Of a DNA stretch of 64,000 nt, positions 24,269-33,175 are shown piece after piece. The position numbers and the translations under genes were made by a program. This DNA is from Bog-756 sp963837805 (GTDB lineage Bacteria > Actinomycetota > Acidimicrobiia > Acidimicrobiales > RAAP-2): NCBI GenBank assembly GCA_963837805.1, contig CAWIOU010000023.1, positions 310,001-374,000 of the forward strand, given 5' to 3'. Numbering within the stretch: position 1 is the stretch's first letter; each line of letters begins with the position of its first letter. The notes beneath the pieces were generated by a model. It worked only from the letters and a program-made list of their open reading frames with translations. It ran no database searches and was not told where the DNA came from.

Positions 24269-25071
24269 ACCACCTGATGCGAGAGCTGGCCCCGATCACC
24301 GACGACTCCTGGAGCCAGATCGACGCGGAGGCGGCCCGTTCGCTCAAGCACTACCTGGCCGCCCGCCGACTGGTGGACTTCTCGGGCCCGAAGGGCTGGG
24401 AGCACTCTGCGGTCGATGTCGGACGGATCGACGCCCTGGACAGTGGACCGCTCGGGGAGGTCGAGGCGGCGCTCCGCAAGGTTATGCCTCTGATCGAGCT
24501 CCGGGCTCCGTTCGCGCTGTCCAAGTCGGAGCTGGCTGCGGCCGACCGGGGAGCGACCGACCTCGATCTGGCCCCGGTGATCGCGGCGGGTCGCGCCGCC
24601 GCCCTGGCCGAGGACCACCTGGTCTTCCACGGGTACACGCAGGGCGTGGTCTCCGGCATGGTCGCCGTTTCACCCCACCAGCCGGTGGTCATCAGTGACG
24701 ATTACGGCCGCTACCCCGAGCACGTGGCCAAGGCGGTCGCCGCCCTCCGGGGCGCCGACATCTCGGGTCCCTTCGCCATCGCCCTCGGGGCCCGCTGCTT
24801 CACCGGAGTCACCGAGACCACCGAGCACGGCGGCTACCCGGTCTTCGAACATCTCCGCCAGATCCTCGACGGACCGGTGGTGTGGGCACCGGCGGTGGAC
24901 GGCGCCGTGGTGCTGAGCCAGCGCGGCGGGGACTTCGAACTGACCATCGGCGAGGACTTCTCGGTCGGCTACCGGTCCGACGACGCCGGGTCGGTCGACC
25001 TGTTCATCGAGGAGAGCCTGGCCTTCCGCATCAATACGCCCGAGGCCGCGGTGCACCTCACCTACAAATGA
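24265..25071 (+). CDS. enc: Family 1 encapsulin shell protein (linocin M18/CFP29 family)
   Basis: 268 residues, the standard T=1 shell length. N-terminal MNHLMRELAPITDDSWSQIDAEAARSL and RRLVDFSGPKGWEHSAVDVGR are characteristic of HK97-fold encapsulins; the middle DLDLAPVIAAGRAAALAEDHLVFHG and late CFTGVTETTEHGGYPVFEHL follow the same family. The N-terminal helix is the groove that binds cargo peptides. AGGA lies eight bases before the ATG, inside the end of the cargo gene. It assembles a protein nanocompartment in the cytosol. No DyP peroxidase or ferritin-like cargo gene lies beside it. Confidence 0.95.
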   Translation: MNHLMRELAPITDDSWSQIDAEAARSLKHYLAARRLVDFSGPKGWEHSAVDVGRIDALDSGPLGEVEAALRKVMPLIELRAPFALSKSELAAADRGATDLDLAPVIAAGRAAALAEDHLVFHGYTQGVVSGMVAVSPHQPVVISDDYGRYPEHVAKAVAALRGADISGPFAIALGARCFTGVTETTEHGGYPVFEHLRQILDGPVVWAPAVDGAVVLSQRGGDFELTIGEDFSVGYRSDDAGSVDLFIEESLAFRINTPEAAVHLTYK

Positions 25072-25121
25072 CCCGACCCGCAATTCATCTGACTGTCATC
25101 TGACTCGGACTGCGATACCGC

Positions 25122-26435
25122 TCACACCGCTGGCGGGGGCCGCTGGTTGCGCTGGCGGTTGTGGGTGGGGCACAGCAGCCGGCCGTTCTCCTGGGTGGTG
25201 GGTCCGCCGAGGGCCCAGGGCTGGATGTGGTCGACCTGACAGGAGGGGGCGGCCACATCGCAGTAGGGGTGGGTGCACTGGCGGTCCCGCACCTCGATGG
25301 CCCGCCGGGTGGCCCCGGTGAACAACCGGGCCCGGGGGCTGATCTCGACCCGGCGGCCGGGAGCGAACACGGCCCGCTCCAGGTCGGCCCGGTCCAGCCA
25401 GGGCAGGAGGGCGCCGGGGGGGACCACGGTGCCGTCCTCCAGCTGACAGATCCTCCCGTGCAGTGTCTCCCACCCGACGAGGACGGTGAACAGCGGTGCC
25501 GGCCGGCGGGCGTCTTGGGGGGCACTCTTCGACCGGGTGGCCATCTCGACCAGGGCGTCGGCCCGGCGCTGGCCGGGGGTGCGGAGAAGCTCGGCCGGGG
25601 TCGGGTCGTGGCCGAGGGCGTCCCGGGCCTCGGCCCACTCGGCCTCGAACAGGTCGTGCTCCAGCCGTTCGAGCTCGGCCGAGACGATGGCCCCCGAGAT
25701 CGGATCGAGGGTCATGGCCCCGAGCCAGGAGCCGGCGAAGCCGGTGACCAGGTAGACGTCACGGCGGGCCCGGCGGGCTTCGGCCTCGGCGTCGGCGCCC
25801 TCGGGATCGGCCAGCTGCTTCCAGTAGGCCACCGCCTGGACGAACTGGTCGAAGCGCAGATGACAGGCCTGGCCCACGAGCAGGGCCTCGTCCCGGGCCA
25901 GGGCCTCTTCGGTCTCGGGACCGGACAGGGAGGCCATGACCTCGACGTGGGCGCCGGCGAGGTCGCCGTTGGTCCAGGCCCGCTCGGTCTCGGGCAGGGT
26001 GTGGAGGGCCCGGCCCCGGCGCACCCGGCGGCGGGCCTCGGCCTTCGGGATCCGGCACCGGACCGACAGCCAGGCCGAGGCGGTGCGGGCCCCGTCGGGG
26101 GCCCAGTGGCCGGCCCGGTCGAAGGCGGCCGTGGCCCGGGTGGTGAGCGCCTCCAGGCGGGCCAGCTGACGCTGGAGGGAGACGACCGACTCCGGGTCGG
26201 CCAAGACGGCGGGGTCGACCCGGCCCAGCCGGTCGAGGGCCTCGGTGAGGGCATCGAGGGAGACGGGATCGAGCGAGCCAGCGTCGAGGGTGAGGGCATC
26301 GACCGAGCCGGCGTCGGGGGTGAGGGCATCCACTTCCACGAGGCCAGTCCAGCACCGGGGTGTGACAGCACCCGGGTCGGGCCGAGGTCGGGCCGGGCCG
26401 GTCGGCGACGGGTCCCGGCGGAGCCGATGGACCAC
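25122..26435 (-). CDS. DUF222 / HNH endonuclease domain protein (13E12-repeat type)
   Basis: 437 residues from a GTG at 26435. The DUF222 region covers about residues 60-330 (RLEALTTRATAAFDRAGHWAPDG, SAWLSVRCRIPKAEARRRVRRGRAL). The C-terminal HNH domain has CTHPYC, CQVDHIQPWALGGPTTQENGRLLC and HNRQRN, so the zinc cysteines and the catalytic DHI histidine are intact. The N-terminus carries a twofold DAGSVDALT-type repeat. These proteins are abundant and variable in Actinobacteria; they may act as mobile-element or DNA-processing nucleases, but activity is rarely shown. It converges on the encapsulin gene with 50 bp between stops. Confidence 0.88.
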   Translation of the reverse strand: MVHRLRRDPSPTGPARPRPDPGAVTPRCWTGLVEVDALTPDAGSVDALTLDAGSLDPVSLDALTEALDRLGRVDPAVLADPESVVSLQRQLARLEALTTRATAAFDRAGHWAPDGARTASAWLSVRCRIPKAEARRRVRRGRALHTLPETERAWTNGDLAGAHVEVMASLSGPETEEALARDEALLVGQACHLRFDQFVQAVAYWKQLADPEGADAEAEARRARRDVYLVTGFAGSWLGAMTLDPISGAIVSAELERLEHDLFEAEWAEARDALGHDPTPAELLRTPGQRRADALVEMATRSKSAPQDARRPAPLFTVLVGWETLHGRICQLEDGTVVPPGALLPWLDRADLERAVFAPGRRVEISPRARLFTGATRRAIEVRDRQCTHPYCDVAAPSCQVDHIQPWALGGPTTQENGRLLCPTHNRQRNQRPPPAV

Positions 26436-26483
26436 AGAACGGGCTGGTCAGGACCCAAAAAATGGGCCCGAAAGCGCGGTCGG

Positions 26484-27101
26484 CTACTCCCCCCGGAGGT
26501 CGGCCACCAGTTCGGCCCGGGTGGCCGGGCCCAGTGCCGTCCCGGGAAGGCCGTCGGGATAGGCCGGGTGGTTGACGGCCAGGGCGGCCGGGCCGGCGGC
26601 GAAGGCCTCGATCTGCTCCGCGGTGAAGGCGAAGCGCACGTAGTGCACGGCGGAGGTCGTCTCCTCACGGGTCAGGTTGGCCTGGTGGCTGGCCTCGGGA
26701 ACGGAGGGGACCACGACGGCGTCAGCATCGCCGCCGATGCGGACCTCGACGGCGCCTTCGATCCCCACCAGTCGGGGCAGCCAGGTCCGCAGCTCCTCGT
26801 CGGTGGTCAACTCGATGAACAAGGTGGCCGACAGCTCGCCGCGGGTGGGGAGCAACCGGTTGTAGACGTCGAGCTCGTGCTGGATCTGCTGATCGGTGAC
26901 CATCTTCTCGGCGCGGGCCATCTCCTGCACCTGAAAGCGGATGGTCAAACGGCTCTCGAAGACCAACGTGACCACGGGGCCGACCGACACCCGTCGGAGT
27001 TTCTTGGCCGCGATCACCTGGGCCCGGAACTCGTCCCGCTCCCGCTCGTAGGCGCGCTGATCGGCGATGTCCTCGAGGGTGAGTGGTCCGGTGGCGCTCA
27101 C
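26484..27101 (-). CDS. DUF3501 family protein
   Basis: 205 residues from a GTG at 27101. Family marks are LTLEDIADQRAYERERDEFRAQVIAAKKLRRVSVGP at the N-terminus (read in two parts) and FESRLTIRFQVQEMARAEKM. Function is unknown, but DUF3501 genes are repeatedly found next to rubrerythrin genes, as here (27314-27733), so a shared redox role is inferred. The 212-bp gap to rubrerythrin leaves open a separate promoter. Confidence 0.88.
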   Translation of the reverse strand: MSATGPLTLEDIADQRAYERERDEFRAQVIAAKKLRRVSVGPVVTLVFESRLTIRFQVQEMARAEKMVTDQQIQHELDVYNRLLPTRGELSATLFIELTTDEELRTWLPRLVGIEGAVEVRIGGDADAVVVPSVPEASHQANLTREETTSAVHYVRFAFTAEQIEAFAAGPAALAVNHPAYPDGLPGTALGPATRAELVADLRGE

Positions 27102-27313
27102 GGCGATGCCGTCCCGGCGGGTGGGACCACGTGAGCAGCCGGGGGGTGGATGGCGGTCATCGAACGTTCCGGAGTTTGATCAGAGGAGGTCGATCAGGGG
27201 TCGTCAGAGAAGGGAGCCACGGCCCGGCGACTCCGCCCCGGAGCAACGGGGGCGGGGGTCGCCATCGGGCACGTGCTCGCAGTGCTCGTGGTGCCGAGCT
27301 CGGGCTTCGGGTC

Positions 27314-27733
27314 CTACGAAACGGAGGCCAGGCCCTCGGTGAACCGTCCGGCGTGGCTCTTCTCGGCGCGGGCCAGCGTCTCGAGCCACTCGGCGATCTC
27401 GACGAAGCCCTCGTCGCGGGCGGTCTTGGCGAACCCCGGATACATCTCGGAGTACTCGTACGTCTCCCCTTCGATGGCCGACTTGAGATTGTCCTCGGTC
27501 GGTCCGACGGGCACGCCGGTCACCGGATCGCCCACCTCGCGGAGGAAGTCGAAATGGCCGAATGCATGCCCGGTCTCGCCCTCGGCCACCGAGCGGAACA
27601 ACGCAGCCACGTCGGGGTAGCCCTCGACATCCGCCTTCTGGGCGAAGTAGAGGTACCGGCGGTTGGCCTGGCTCTCGCCGGCGAACGCCACCTTGAGATT
27701 GGCCTCGGTCTGGGAATCTTTCAGTTTGGTCAT
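27314..27733 (-). CDS. Rubrerythrin (ferritin-like di-iron domain only)
   Basis: 139 residues from the ATG at 27733. Di-iron ligands are seen as FAGESQANRRYLYFA, AEGETGHAFGHFDFL, SAIEGETYEYSEMYPGF and LARAEKSHAGRF, giving the two E...ExxH sets. The C-terminal rubredoxin domain with its CxxC pairs is absent, so electrons must come from another carrier. It reduces hydrogen peroxide. It lies 41 bp after the PerR-like regulator gene, which fits peroxide-inducible expression. The C-terminus (TEGLASVS) has no encapsulin targeting peptide. Confidence 0.93.
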   Translation of the reverse strand: MTKLKDSQTEANLKVAFAGESQANRRYLYFAQKADVEGYPDVAALFRSVAEGETGHAFGHFDFLREVGDPVTGVPVGPTEDNLKSAIEGETYEYSEMYPGFAKTARDEGFVEIAEWLETLARAEKSHAGRFTEGLASVS

Positions 27734-27774
27734 GCTGTTCCTTTCATGGGTGTGTGGCAGGCACCACGGGTTGC

Positions 27775-28251
27775 TCAGTGGGAGGTTGACAATGAGGGGC
27801 GGCTCGACGGCGTCCGCTTCCGGCGACGCCCTGCCGGCTGGCACTCGGGGCACAGACCGCGGAAGACGATTTCGGCGGAGCCCACGTTGAAGCCGAGATC
27901 GGCTCCCTTCGGAATCTCCAGGTCGGGGAAGTCGGCCACCAGGTCTCGCATCCGGCCGCAGTTGCGGCACACCAGGTGGTGGTGGGGGTGGTCGACGTTG
28001 GGATCGAACCGGGTCATGCCGGTCCCCACGTCCAAGGAGGCGATCTCGCCCAGTTCCGCCAGGTCGTGGAGGGTCTGGTAGACCGTCTTCAAGGAGATGG
28101 TCTCCATCTGGCGGCTGGCCTCGGCGTGGACCGCCTCCGCCGACGGGTGGGTCTCGTTGCCCTGCAGGACACGGAAGATGCACTGCCGCTGGGCCGTGAC
28201 CTTGCGACCGGTGGCCCGGAACAACTCGGTCAGCTCGTCCGGCGTCTTCAC
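27775..28251 (-). CDS. perR: Fur-family regulator, PerR-like
   Basis: 158 residues. The winged-helix region is KVTAQRQCIFRVLQ with SLKTVYQTLHDL as recognition helix. The sensing site has His35, Asp83 (TRFDPN) and the HPHHHLVC cluster (88-95); an Asp rather than Glu at this site is the mark of PerR peroxide sensors. Structural zinc pairs are CRNC (95-98) and CPEC (134-137). The tail after 140 is Ser/Arg-rich. It precedes rubrerythrin and is divergent from glpD, with a strong palindrome in its own promoter, so autoregulation is likely. Confidence 0.85.
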   Translation of the reverse strand: MKTPDELTELFRATGRKVTAQRQCIFRVLQGNETHPSAEAVHAEASRQMETISLKTVYQTLHDLAELGEIASLDVGTGMTRFDPNVDHPHHHLVCRNCGRMRDLVADFPDLEIPKGADLGFNVGSAEIVFRGLCPECQPAGRRRKRTPSSRPSLSTSH

Positions 28252-28272
28252 GCCGACCAGCCTACCACCAAC

Positions 28273-28295
28273 GATTGTTCTTCAACAATCATTGT
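28273..28295. promoter_or_regulatory. Overlapping palindromes, likely PerR/Fur operator
   Basis: GATTGTT-CTTC-AACAATC (28273-28290) is a perfect 7-4-7 inverted repeat, and ACAAT-C-ATTGT (28285-28295) is a second perfect one overlapping it. The AT-rich site begins 22 bp upstream of the PerR-like start in otherwise GC-rich DNA, as expected of a self-regulating Fur-family operator. Confidence 0.65.
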
Positions 28296-28388
28296 AGATA
28301 CGAAGGGGGAGCCGAACGCCGGACCCGCCGTACGACCGGCCGGTTCGGCGGCAACGGCGCCCCCGTTCACCTGTGGCAGGCTTTGCCC

Positions 28389-30191
28389 ATGCCCGACCGC
28401 GCCAGCGTTTCCGAACCGGCGGCCGGTGGATTCCGACGCCACGAGGCACTGGCCCGCCTGGCCTCGGAGAGCTTCGACGTCCTGGTCATCGGCGGTGGCA
28501 TCACCGGGGCCGGCGTGGCGTTGGACGCGGCCAGCCGGGGGCTGCGGACGGCATTGGTCGAGAAGGACGACTTCGCCTCGGGCACCTCGTCGAAGTCGTC
28601 CAAGCTGGTGCACGGGGGTCTCCGTTATCTCCAGCAGAACGAGTTCCGACTGGTCTACGAGAACCTGGCCGAGCGGCAGCGCCTGCTCGAGAACGCCCCC
28701 CATCTGGTGTCGCCACTCCCCTTCCTCATCCCCCTGTTCGGCCGCGACGGGGTGGTCAACCGGGGGGTGGCCCGGGTGTACCGGACCGCGTTGTGGCTCT
28801 ATGACCTGACCGGGGGGGTCCGGATCGGCCGCCGCCACGAGAAGGTGACCCGGGCCCAGGCCCTGGCCCACATGCCCAACCTCCAGGCCGACCGGTTGGT
28901 GGCCGGATTCCTGTACTGGGACGCCCGGACCGACGATGCCCGGCTGACGCTCACCGTGCTCCGCACCGCGGTGCTCGACCACGGCGCGGTGGCCGCCAAC
29001 CACGTACGGGCGACCGCCCTCACCACCGGCCCGGACGGCCGGGTCGACGGAGCCACCGTGACCCCCGAGGGGGGCGAGGCGGGCGAGCCGTTCGACATCC
29101 GGGCCTCGGTGGTGGTCAACGCCGCCGGGGTGTGGGCCGATGACGTACGCGCCCTCGACGAGGGACAGAACCCGCACTCCATCCGGCCGGCCAAGGGCAT
29201 CCACATCACCGTGCCCGAGGCCGCCTTCCCGTGCGACATCGCCGCGGTGATCCCCGTCCGGCAGGACCGCCGGTCGATCTTCGTGGTGTCGTGGGGCGAT
29301 CAGGTCTACCTCGGGACGACCGACACCGAATGGGACGGACCCCTCGACGAACCGAGCTGCCTTCCCGAGGACGTCGACTACATCCTCGACGCGGCCAACG
29401 CCATCACCACCAAGCCGATCGGCCGGGATGACATCACCGGCATCTGGACCGGTCTGCGGCCGTTGCTCGCCCCGGTGGAAGGGAAGCACGCGCCGAGCGA
29501 GCGCACCGCCGACCTGTCCCGCCGGCACACGGTGCGTGTCTCCCCCGAGGGGATGGTCACGGTCACCGGGGGCAAGCTGACCACCTATCGCAAGATGGCC
29601 GAGGACACGGTCGACGCCGCCCTCGGGGTGCTCGGGCGGAAGGCGGGTCCGTGCGTGACCAAGTCGCTCCGGCTGCGCGGGGCCACCGGCCGGCCGGTCC
29701 GGGCCCGCTCCCCGGAGGGCACGGGGCCCGCGGGAGATCCAGGCGATACGGGCCATACGGGCACGGCACCCCGCCCGGGCGACGATGCCACCGCCGTCGC
29801 CACCCACCTGGCCGGACGCTACGGGTCGGAGACACCGGCCGTGCTGGCCACGGCCGACGGACGGCCCGAGCTGCTCGACCCGCTGGTCCCCGGGCTCCAC
29901 TACCTGGCCGCCGAGGCCGTCTACGCCGTCGAGGAGGAGATGGCCCGTTCGGTGGCCGACGTCCTCGACCGGCGCACCCGGGCCTCCCTGCGCGACGCCC
30001 GCGGCGCGGCCGAGGCTGCCACCCGGGTGGCCGCCCTCATCGGTCCCGAGCTCGGGTGGGACGAAGCCCGCATGACCGACGAGGCCGAGTCGTACGCCGA
30101 GGGCATCCGCCACGATCTGGCCCGGGCCGGACTCGACCCGCGTGACGGTCCCTACGCCCACCGGGTCGCCCAGGAGACGGGACCCCGATGA
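28389..30191 (+). CDS. glpD: Aerobic glycerol-3-phosphate dehydrogenase GlpD
   Basis: 600 residues from the ATG at 28389. The FAD-binding motif VLVIGGGITGAGVALDAASRG is at 31-51, followed by the GlpD hallmarks SSKSSKLVHGGLRYL, ALWLYDLTGG, LYWDARTDDARL, the late GLRPLLAP segment and TVTGGKLTTYRKMAE; the C-terminal domain runs to the end. It oxidises glycerol-3-phosphate to dihydroxyacetone phosphate at the membrane and feeds the quinone pool. No strong ribosome site is visible before the start. An Ala/Gly/Pro-rich insert at about residue 435-470 is unusual. First gene of a three-gene glycerol operon. Confidence 0.95.
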   Translation: MPDRASVSEPAAGGFRRHEALARLASESFDVLVIGGGITGAGVALDAASRGLRTALVEKDDFASGTSSKSSKLVHGGLRYLQQNEFRLVYENLAERQRLLENAPHLVSPLPFLIPLFGRDGVVNRGVARVYRTALWLYDLTGGVRIGRRHEKVTRAQALAHMPNLQADRLVAGFLYWDARTDDARLTLTVLRTAVLDHGAVAANHVRATALTTGPDGRVDGATVTPEGGEAGEPFDIRASVVVNAAGVWADDVRALDEGQNPHSIRPAKGIHITVPEAAFPCDIAAVIPVRQDRRSIFVVSWGDQVYLGTTDTEWDGPLDEPSCLPEDVDYILDAANAITTKPIGRDDITGIWTGLRPLLAPVEGKHAPSERTADLSRRHTVRVSPEGMVTVTGGKLTTYRKMAEDTVDAALGVLGRKAGPCVTKSLRLRGATGRPVRARSPEGTGPAGDPGDTGHTGTAPRPGDDATAVATHLAGRYGSETPAVLATADGRPELLDPLVPGLHYLAAEAVYAVEEEMARSVADVLDRRTRASLRDARGAAEAATRVAALIGPELGWDEARMTDEAESYAEGIRHDLARAGLDPRDGPYAHRVAQETGPR

Positions 30192-31699
30192 TCGAGCCCA
30201 CACCGGTCACCCCGATCGACGCGGGCCCCGACGGCGTCGGCGATCACCTGGCGGGCCGACGGGTCGAGGTCGACGACCAGGTGCGGCGGCGGTTGGCCGA
30301 CGTCTGTCCCGTCTCCGACGACGACGCCGACCGGGCCGAGGCCGGCCGGGACTGGTGGCCGGTGGCCATCGGCTGGGCGGTCGACGGACAGGTCCCGGCC
30401 CGCCCCGCCGTCGTGGTCCGGCCCACCGACACCAGCCAGGTCGCCGGCGTGCTCGCCCTCTGCCACGAGGCCCGGGTTCCGGTCACCCCGGCCGGTGGCC
30501 GGAGCGGGGTCTGCGGGGCCTCCGTCCCGCTCTTCGGGGGGGTGGCCCTCGACCTCTGCGGCCTGGTCGGCGTCACCGACGTCGACACCGAGTCGCTGGT
30601 GGCCGACATCCGGGCCGGCACCTTCGGCCCCGACGTCGAGTCGACCCTCCGTGCCGGCTCGGCGGTGACCCTCGGGCACTGGCCCCAGTCGATGGACCTG
30701 TCCACGGTGGGCGGCTGGCTGGCCTGCCGGGGTGCGGGCCAGTACTCCAACCGCTACGGGAAGATCGAGGACATGGTCATCGGCCTCGAGGTGGTGCTGG
30801 CCGACGGACGGGTGATCCGGACCGGTGGCCACGGGCCCCGGTCGGCCACCGGGCCCGACCTCACCCAACTCTTCGTGGGCAGCGAGGGCACCCTCGGGGT
30901 GATCACCGAGGGCCGGTTCCGGGTGCACCCGGTCCCCGAGGGCGAGGACCGGCGGGCCTTCGGGTTCGCCTCGTTCGCCGACGGTCTCGACGCCTGTCGC
31001 CGCATCCTGCGCCGCGGTGCCACCCCGGCCGTCCTCCGCCTCTACGACGGGACCGAGTCCGGGCGGTCGTTCGACCATCCCGAGACCAACGTCCTGATCG
31101 TCCTCGACGAGGGCGACCCGAGGCTGGTCGGGGCCACCCTGGGCGTCGTCGACCAGGAGTGCGGCGGCTCCGACCCGCTCGACGTGGGCCTGGTCGAGCG
31201 CTGGCTCGGCCACCGGAACGACGTGTCCGCCCTGGCTCCGCTGTGGCGGGGCGGCATCGTCGTCGACACCGTCGAGATCGCCGGCCGGTGGCGGGCGCTG
31301 CCCGGTCTGTACGGCGCCGTGCTCGAGGCCCTCGGGAACGTGGAGGGCACGCTGGTCGCCTCGTCCCACCAGTCCCACGCCTACACCGACGGTGCCTGCC
31401 TCTACTTCACCTTTGCCGGCCGGCCACCCGCCGACCTGCCGGCCGCCGACCATCGGGCCTGGGTGGCCCGGTACTACCGGGTGGCCTGGGACGAGGTGAC
31501 CAGGGCGACCATGGACGCGGGCGGGGCCATCAGCCACCACCACGGCATCGGCATCAACCGGGCCCGGTTCCTGCCCGACGCCCTCGGCGGCGGCTTCGAG
31601 GTGCTGGCCTCGCTCAAGCAGGCCCTCGATCCCCACGGCATCCTCAACCCGGGCAAGCTCGGGCTGGACGGCCCCTTCGGCGCGGTGCCCTGGCCGTGA
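30188..31699 (+). CDS. FAD-binding oxidase, alkyldihydroxyacetone-phosphate synthase-like
   Basis: 503 residues, coupled to glpD by ATGA. The PCMH-type FAD fold appears as PAVVVRPTDTSQVAGVLALCHEARVPVTPAGGRSGVCG (two adjacent parts), then the long SATGPDLTQLFVGSEGTLGVITEGRFRV. The C-terminal half has GGAISHHHGIGINRAR, the His-rich active-site motif of alkylglycerone-phosphate synthases, and ends LDPHGILNPGKLG. ADPS proteins swap an acyl for an alkyl chain on DHAP; others in the family are lactate/glycolate or G3P oxidases. Placement between glpD and a glycerol kinase supports a DHAP- or G3P-related substrate. Confidence 0.85.
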   Translation: MIEPTPVTPIDAGPDGVGDHLAGRRVEVDDQVRRRLADVCPVSDDDADRAEAGRDWWPVAIGWAVDGQVPARPAVVVRPTDTSQVAGVLALCHEARVPVTPAGGRSGVCGASVPLFGGVALDLCGLVGVTDVDTESLVADIRAGTFGPDVESTLRAGSAVTLGHWPQSMDLSTVGGWLACRGAGQYSNRYGKIEDMVIGLEVVLADGRVIRTGGHGPRSATGPDLTQLFVGSEGTLGVITEGRFRVHPVPEGEDRRAFGFASFADGLDACRRILRRGATPAVLRLYDGTESGRSFDHPETNVLIVLDEGDPRLVGATLGVVDQECGGSDPLDVGLVERWLGHRNDVSALAPLWRGGIVVDTVEIAGRWRALPGLYGAVLEALGNVEGTLVASSHQSHAYTDGACLYFTFAGRPPADLPAADHRAWVARYYRVAWDEVTRATMDAGGAISHHHGIGINRARFLPDALGGGFEVLASLKQALDPHGILNPGKLGLDGPFGAVPWP

Positions 31700-33165
31700 G
31701 CATCCTGGTCGTCGACGTCGGCACCTCCGGGGTGCGGGGGGCCGTGGTCCGCCCCGACGGCACCGTCGACCACATCACCCACGTGCCCGTCCTGCCCGAC
31801 ACCCCCTTCCCCGGCCTGGTCGAATTCGATGCCGTGGCCATGGCCGACGCCGTGGTCGAGGTGGCCTCGTCGAGCCTGGCCGAGGGCGGTCCGGTCGACG
31901 CCGTCGGCATCGCCGACCAGCGGGCGTCGACCATCGTCTGGGACCGGTCCACCGGCGTGCCGGTCGGACCGGGGCTCGGGTGGCAGGACCTGCGTACGGT
32001 GGGTGCGTGCCTGGAGCTCCAGGCCAAGGGCATCCGGGTCGCCCCCAACGCATCGGCCACCAAGGTGGCGGCGCTGCTGGACCTGGCCGATCCCGACCGG
32101 GCCCGGTCGGAACGGGGCGAGCTCGCCTTCGGCACGGTGGACACCTGGGTGGCCTGGACACTGTCCGGGGGGCGACTCCACGTCACCGACGCCTCCAACG
32201 CCGGGGTGACCGGCCTGCTGGGCGCCGACGGTGCCGGATGGAGCGCCGAGGTCCTCGCCGAGCTGCGCATCCCCGAGGCGATCATGCCCGAGATCGTCGA
32301 CTCGTCCGGCGCCATCGGCCCGGCGGAGATCCTCGACGGCCGGCCGGCGATCACCGGGATGGCCGGCGACCAGCAGGCGTCGCTGATCGGCCAGGGCTGC
32401 ACCCGGGCCGGACAGGCCAAAGCCACCTTCGGGACCGGAGGCATGCTCGACCAGTGCGTGGGGACGGGGCGCCCGGCGCAGGCGGCCCGCGGCCCGGCCG
32501 GGACCATTCCCATCATCGCCTGGCGGCGCCGGGGGACGATCACCTGGGGACTGGAGGCCATCATGCTGTCGGCCGGGACCTGTGTGGAGTGGCTCCGCGA
32601 CGATCTCGGCATCATCGACTCGGCCCCCGACTCGGCCGAGGTGGCCTCCCGGTGCGTCGACACCGGGGACGTGTGGTTCGTGCCCGCGCTGCTCGGGTTG
32701 GGCACCCCGGTGTGGGACTTCGGGGCCCGGGGCACCTTCGTGGGCCTGACCCGGGGCAGTGGACGACCCGAACTGGTGCGGGCCGTCCTCGAGGGGGTGG
32801 CCCACCGGGGCGCCGACCTGCTCGAGGCGGCCGAGTCCGACTCGGGGTTGCCCATCGCCTCGCTCCGGGTGGACGGCGGGATGTCGGCCAACCCGGTGTT
32901 CACCCAGGCCCTGGCCGACGCCTGTGGGCGGCCGGTCGAACTGTCGCCGGTGCTCGAGGCGACCACCCTGGGCGCCGCCTATCTGGCCGGGATGGCCGTC
33001 GGCACCTGGTCGGACGAGGATGACGTGGCTGCGGCGTGGGCGCCCCGCCTGGTGGTCGACCCGGCGGTGGGCGACGAGGACCGCGACCGGGCCCGGCGGC
33101 GCTGGCTCGAGGCCCGGAAGCGGTCCGAGGCCACCATTCCCGAGCTGTCCGCCCTTGACTTCTGA
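31696..33165 (+). CDS. glpK: FGGY carbohydrate kinase, glycerol kinase-like
   Basis: 489 residues from a GTG at 31696 that overlaps the previous stop as GTGA. N-terminal phosphate loop VVDVGTSGVRGAVV, then the substrate region ADQRASTIVWDRSTG (Arg as in GlpK), GTVDTWVAWTLSGG, ATFGTGGMLD, and the C-terminal LRVDGGMSANPVFTQALADACGRPV. FGGY family is certain; glycerol as substrate is supported by the GlpK-like VDTW-x(5)-L motif and by glpD two genes upstream. It makes glycerol-3-phosphate from glycerol and ATP. No EIIA/FBP-binding region can be judged from sequence alone. Confidence 0.87.
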   Translation: MSILVVDVGTSGVRGAVVRPDGTVDHITHVPVLPDTPFPGLVEFDAVAMADAVVEVASSSLAEGGPVDAVGIADQRASTIVWDRSTGVPVGPGLGWQDLRTVGACLELQAKGIRVAPNASATKVAALLDLADPDRARSERGELAFGTVDTWVAWTLSGGRLHVTDASNAGVTGLLGADGAGWSAEVLAELRIPEAIMPEIVDSSGAIGPAEILDGRPAITGMAGDQQASLIGQGCTRAGQAKATFGTGGMLDQCVGTGRPAQAARGPAGTIPIIAWRRRGTITWGLEAIMLSAGTCVEWLRDDLGIIDSAPDSAEVASRCVDTGDVWFVPALLGLGTPVWDFGARGTFVGLTRGSGRPELVRAVLEGVAHRGADLLEAAESDSGLPIASLRVDGGMSANPVFTQALADACGRPVELSPVLEATTLGAAYLAGMAVGTWSDEDDVAAAWAPRLVVDPAVGDEDRDRARRRWLEARKRSEATIPELSALDF

Positions 33166-33175
33166 GCTCCCTCCC

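Noticed and set aside
27314..27733. Rubrerythrin as a second encapsulin cargo
   Set aside because: Its C-terminus TEGLASVS has no SLxIGxL-type targeting peptide; the hemerythrin at 9681-10337 lacks one as well.
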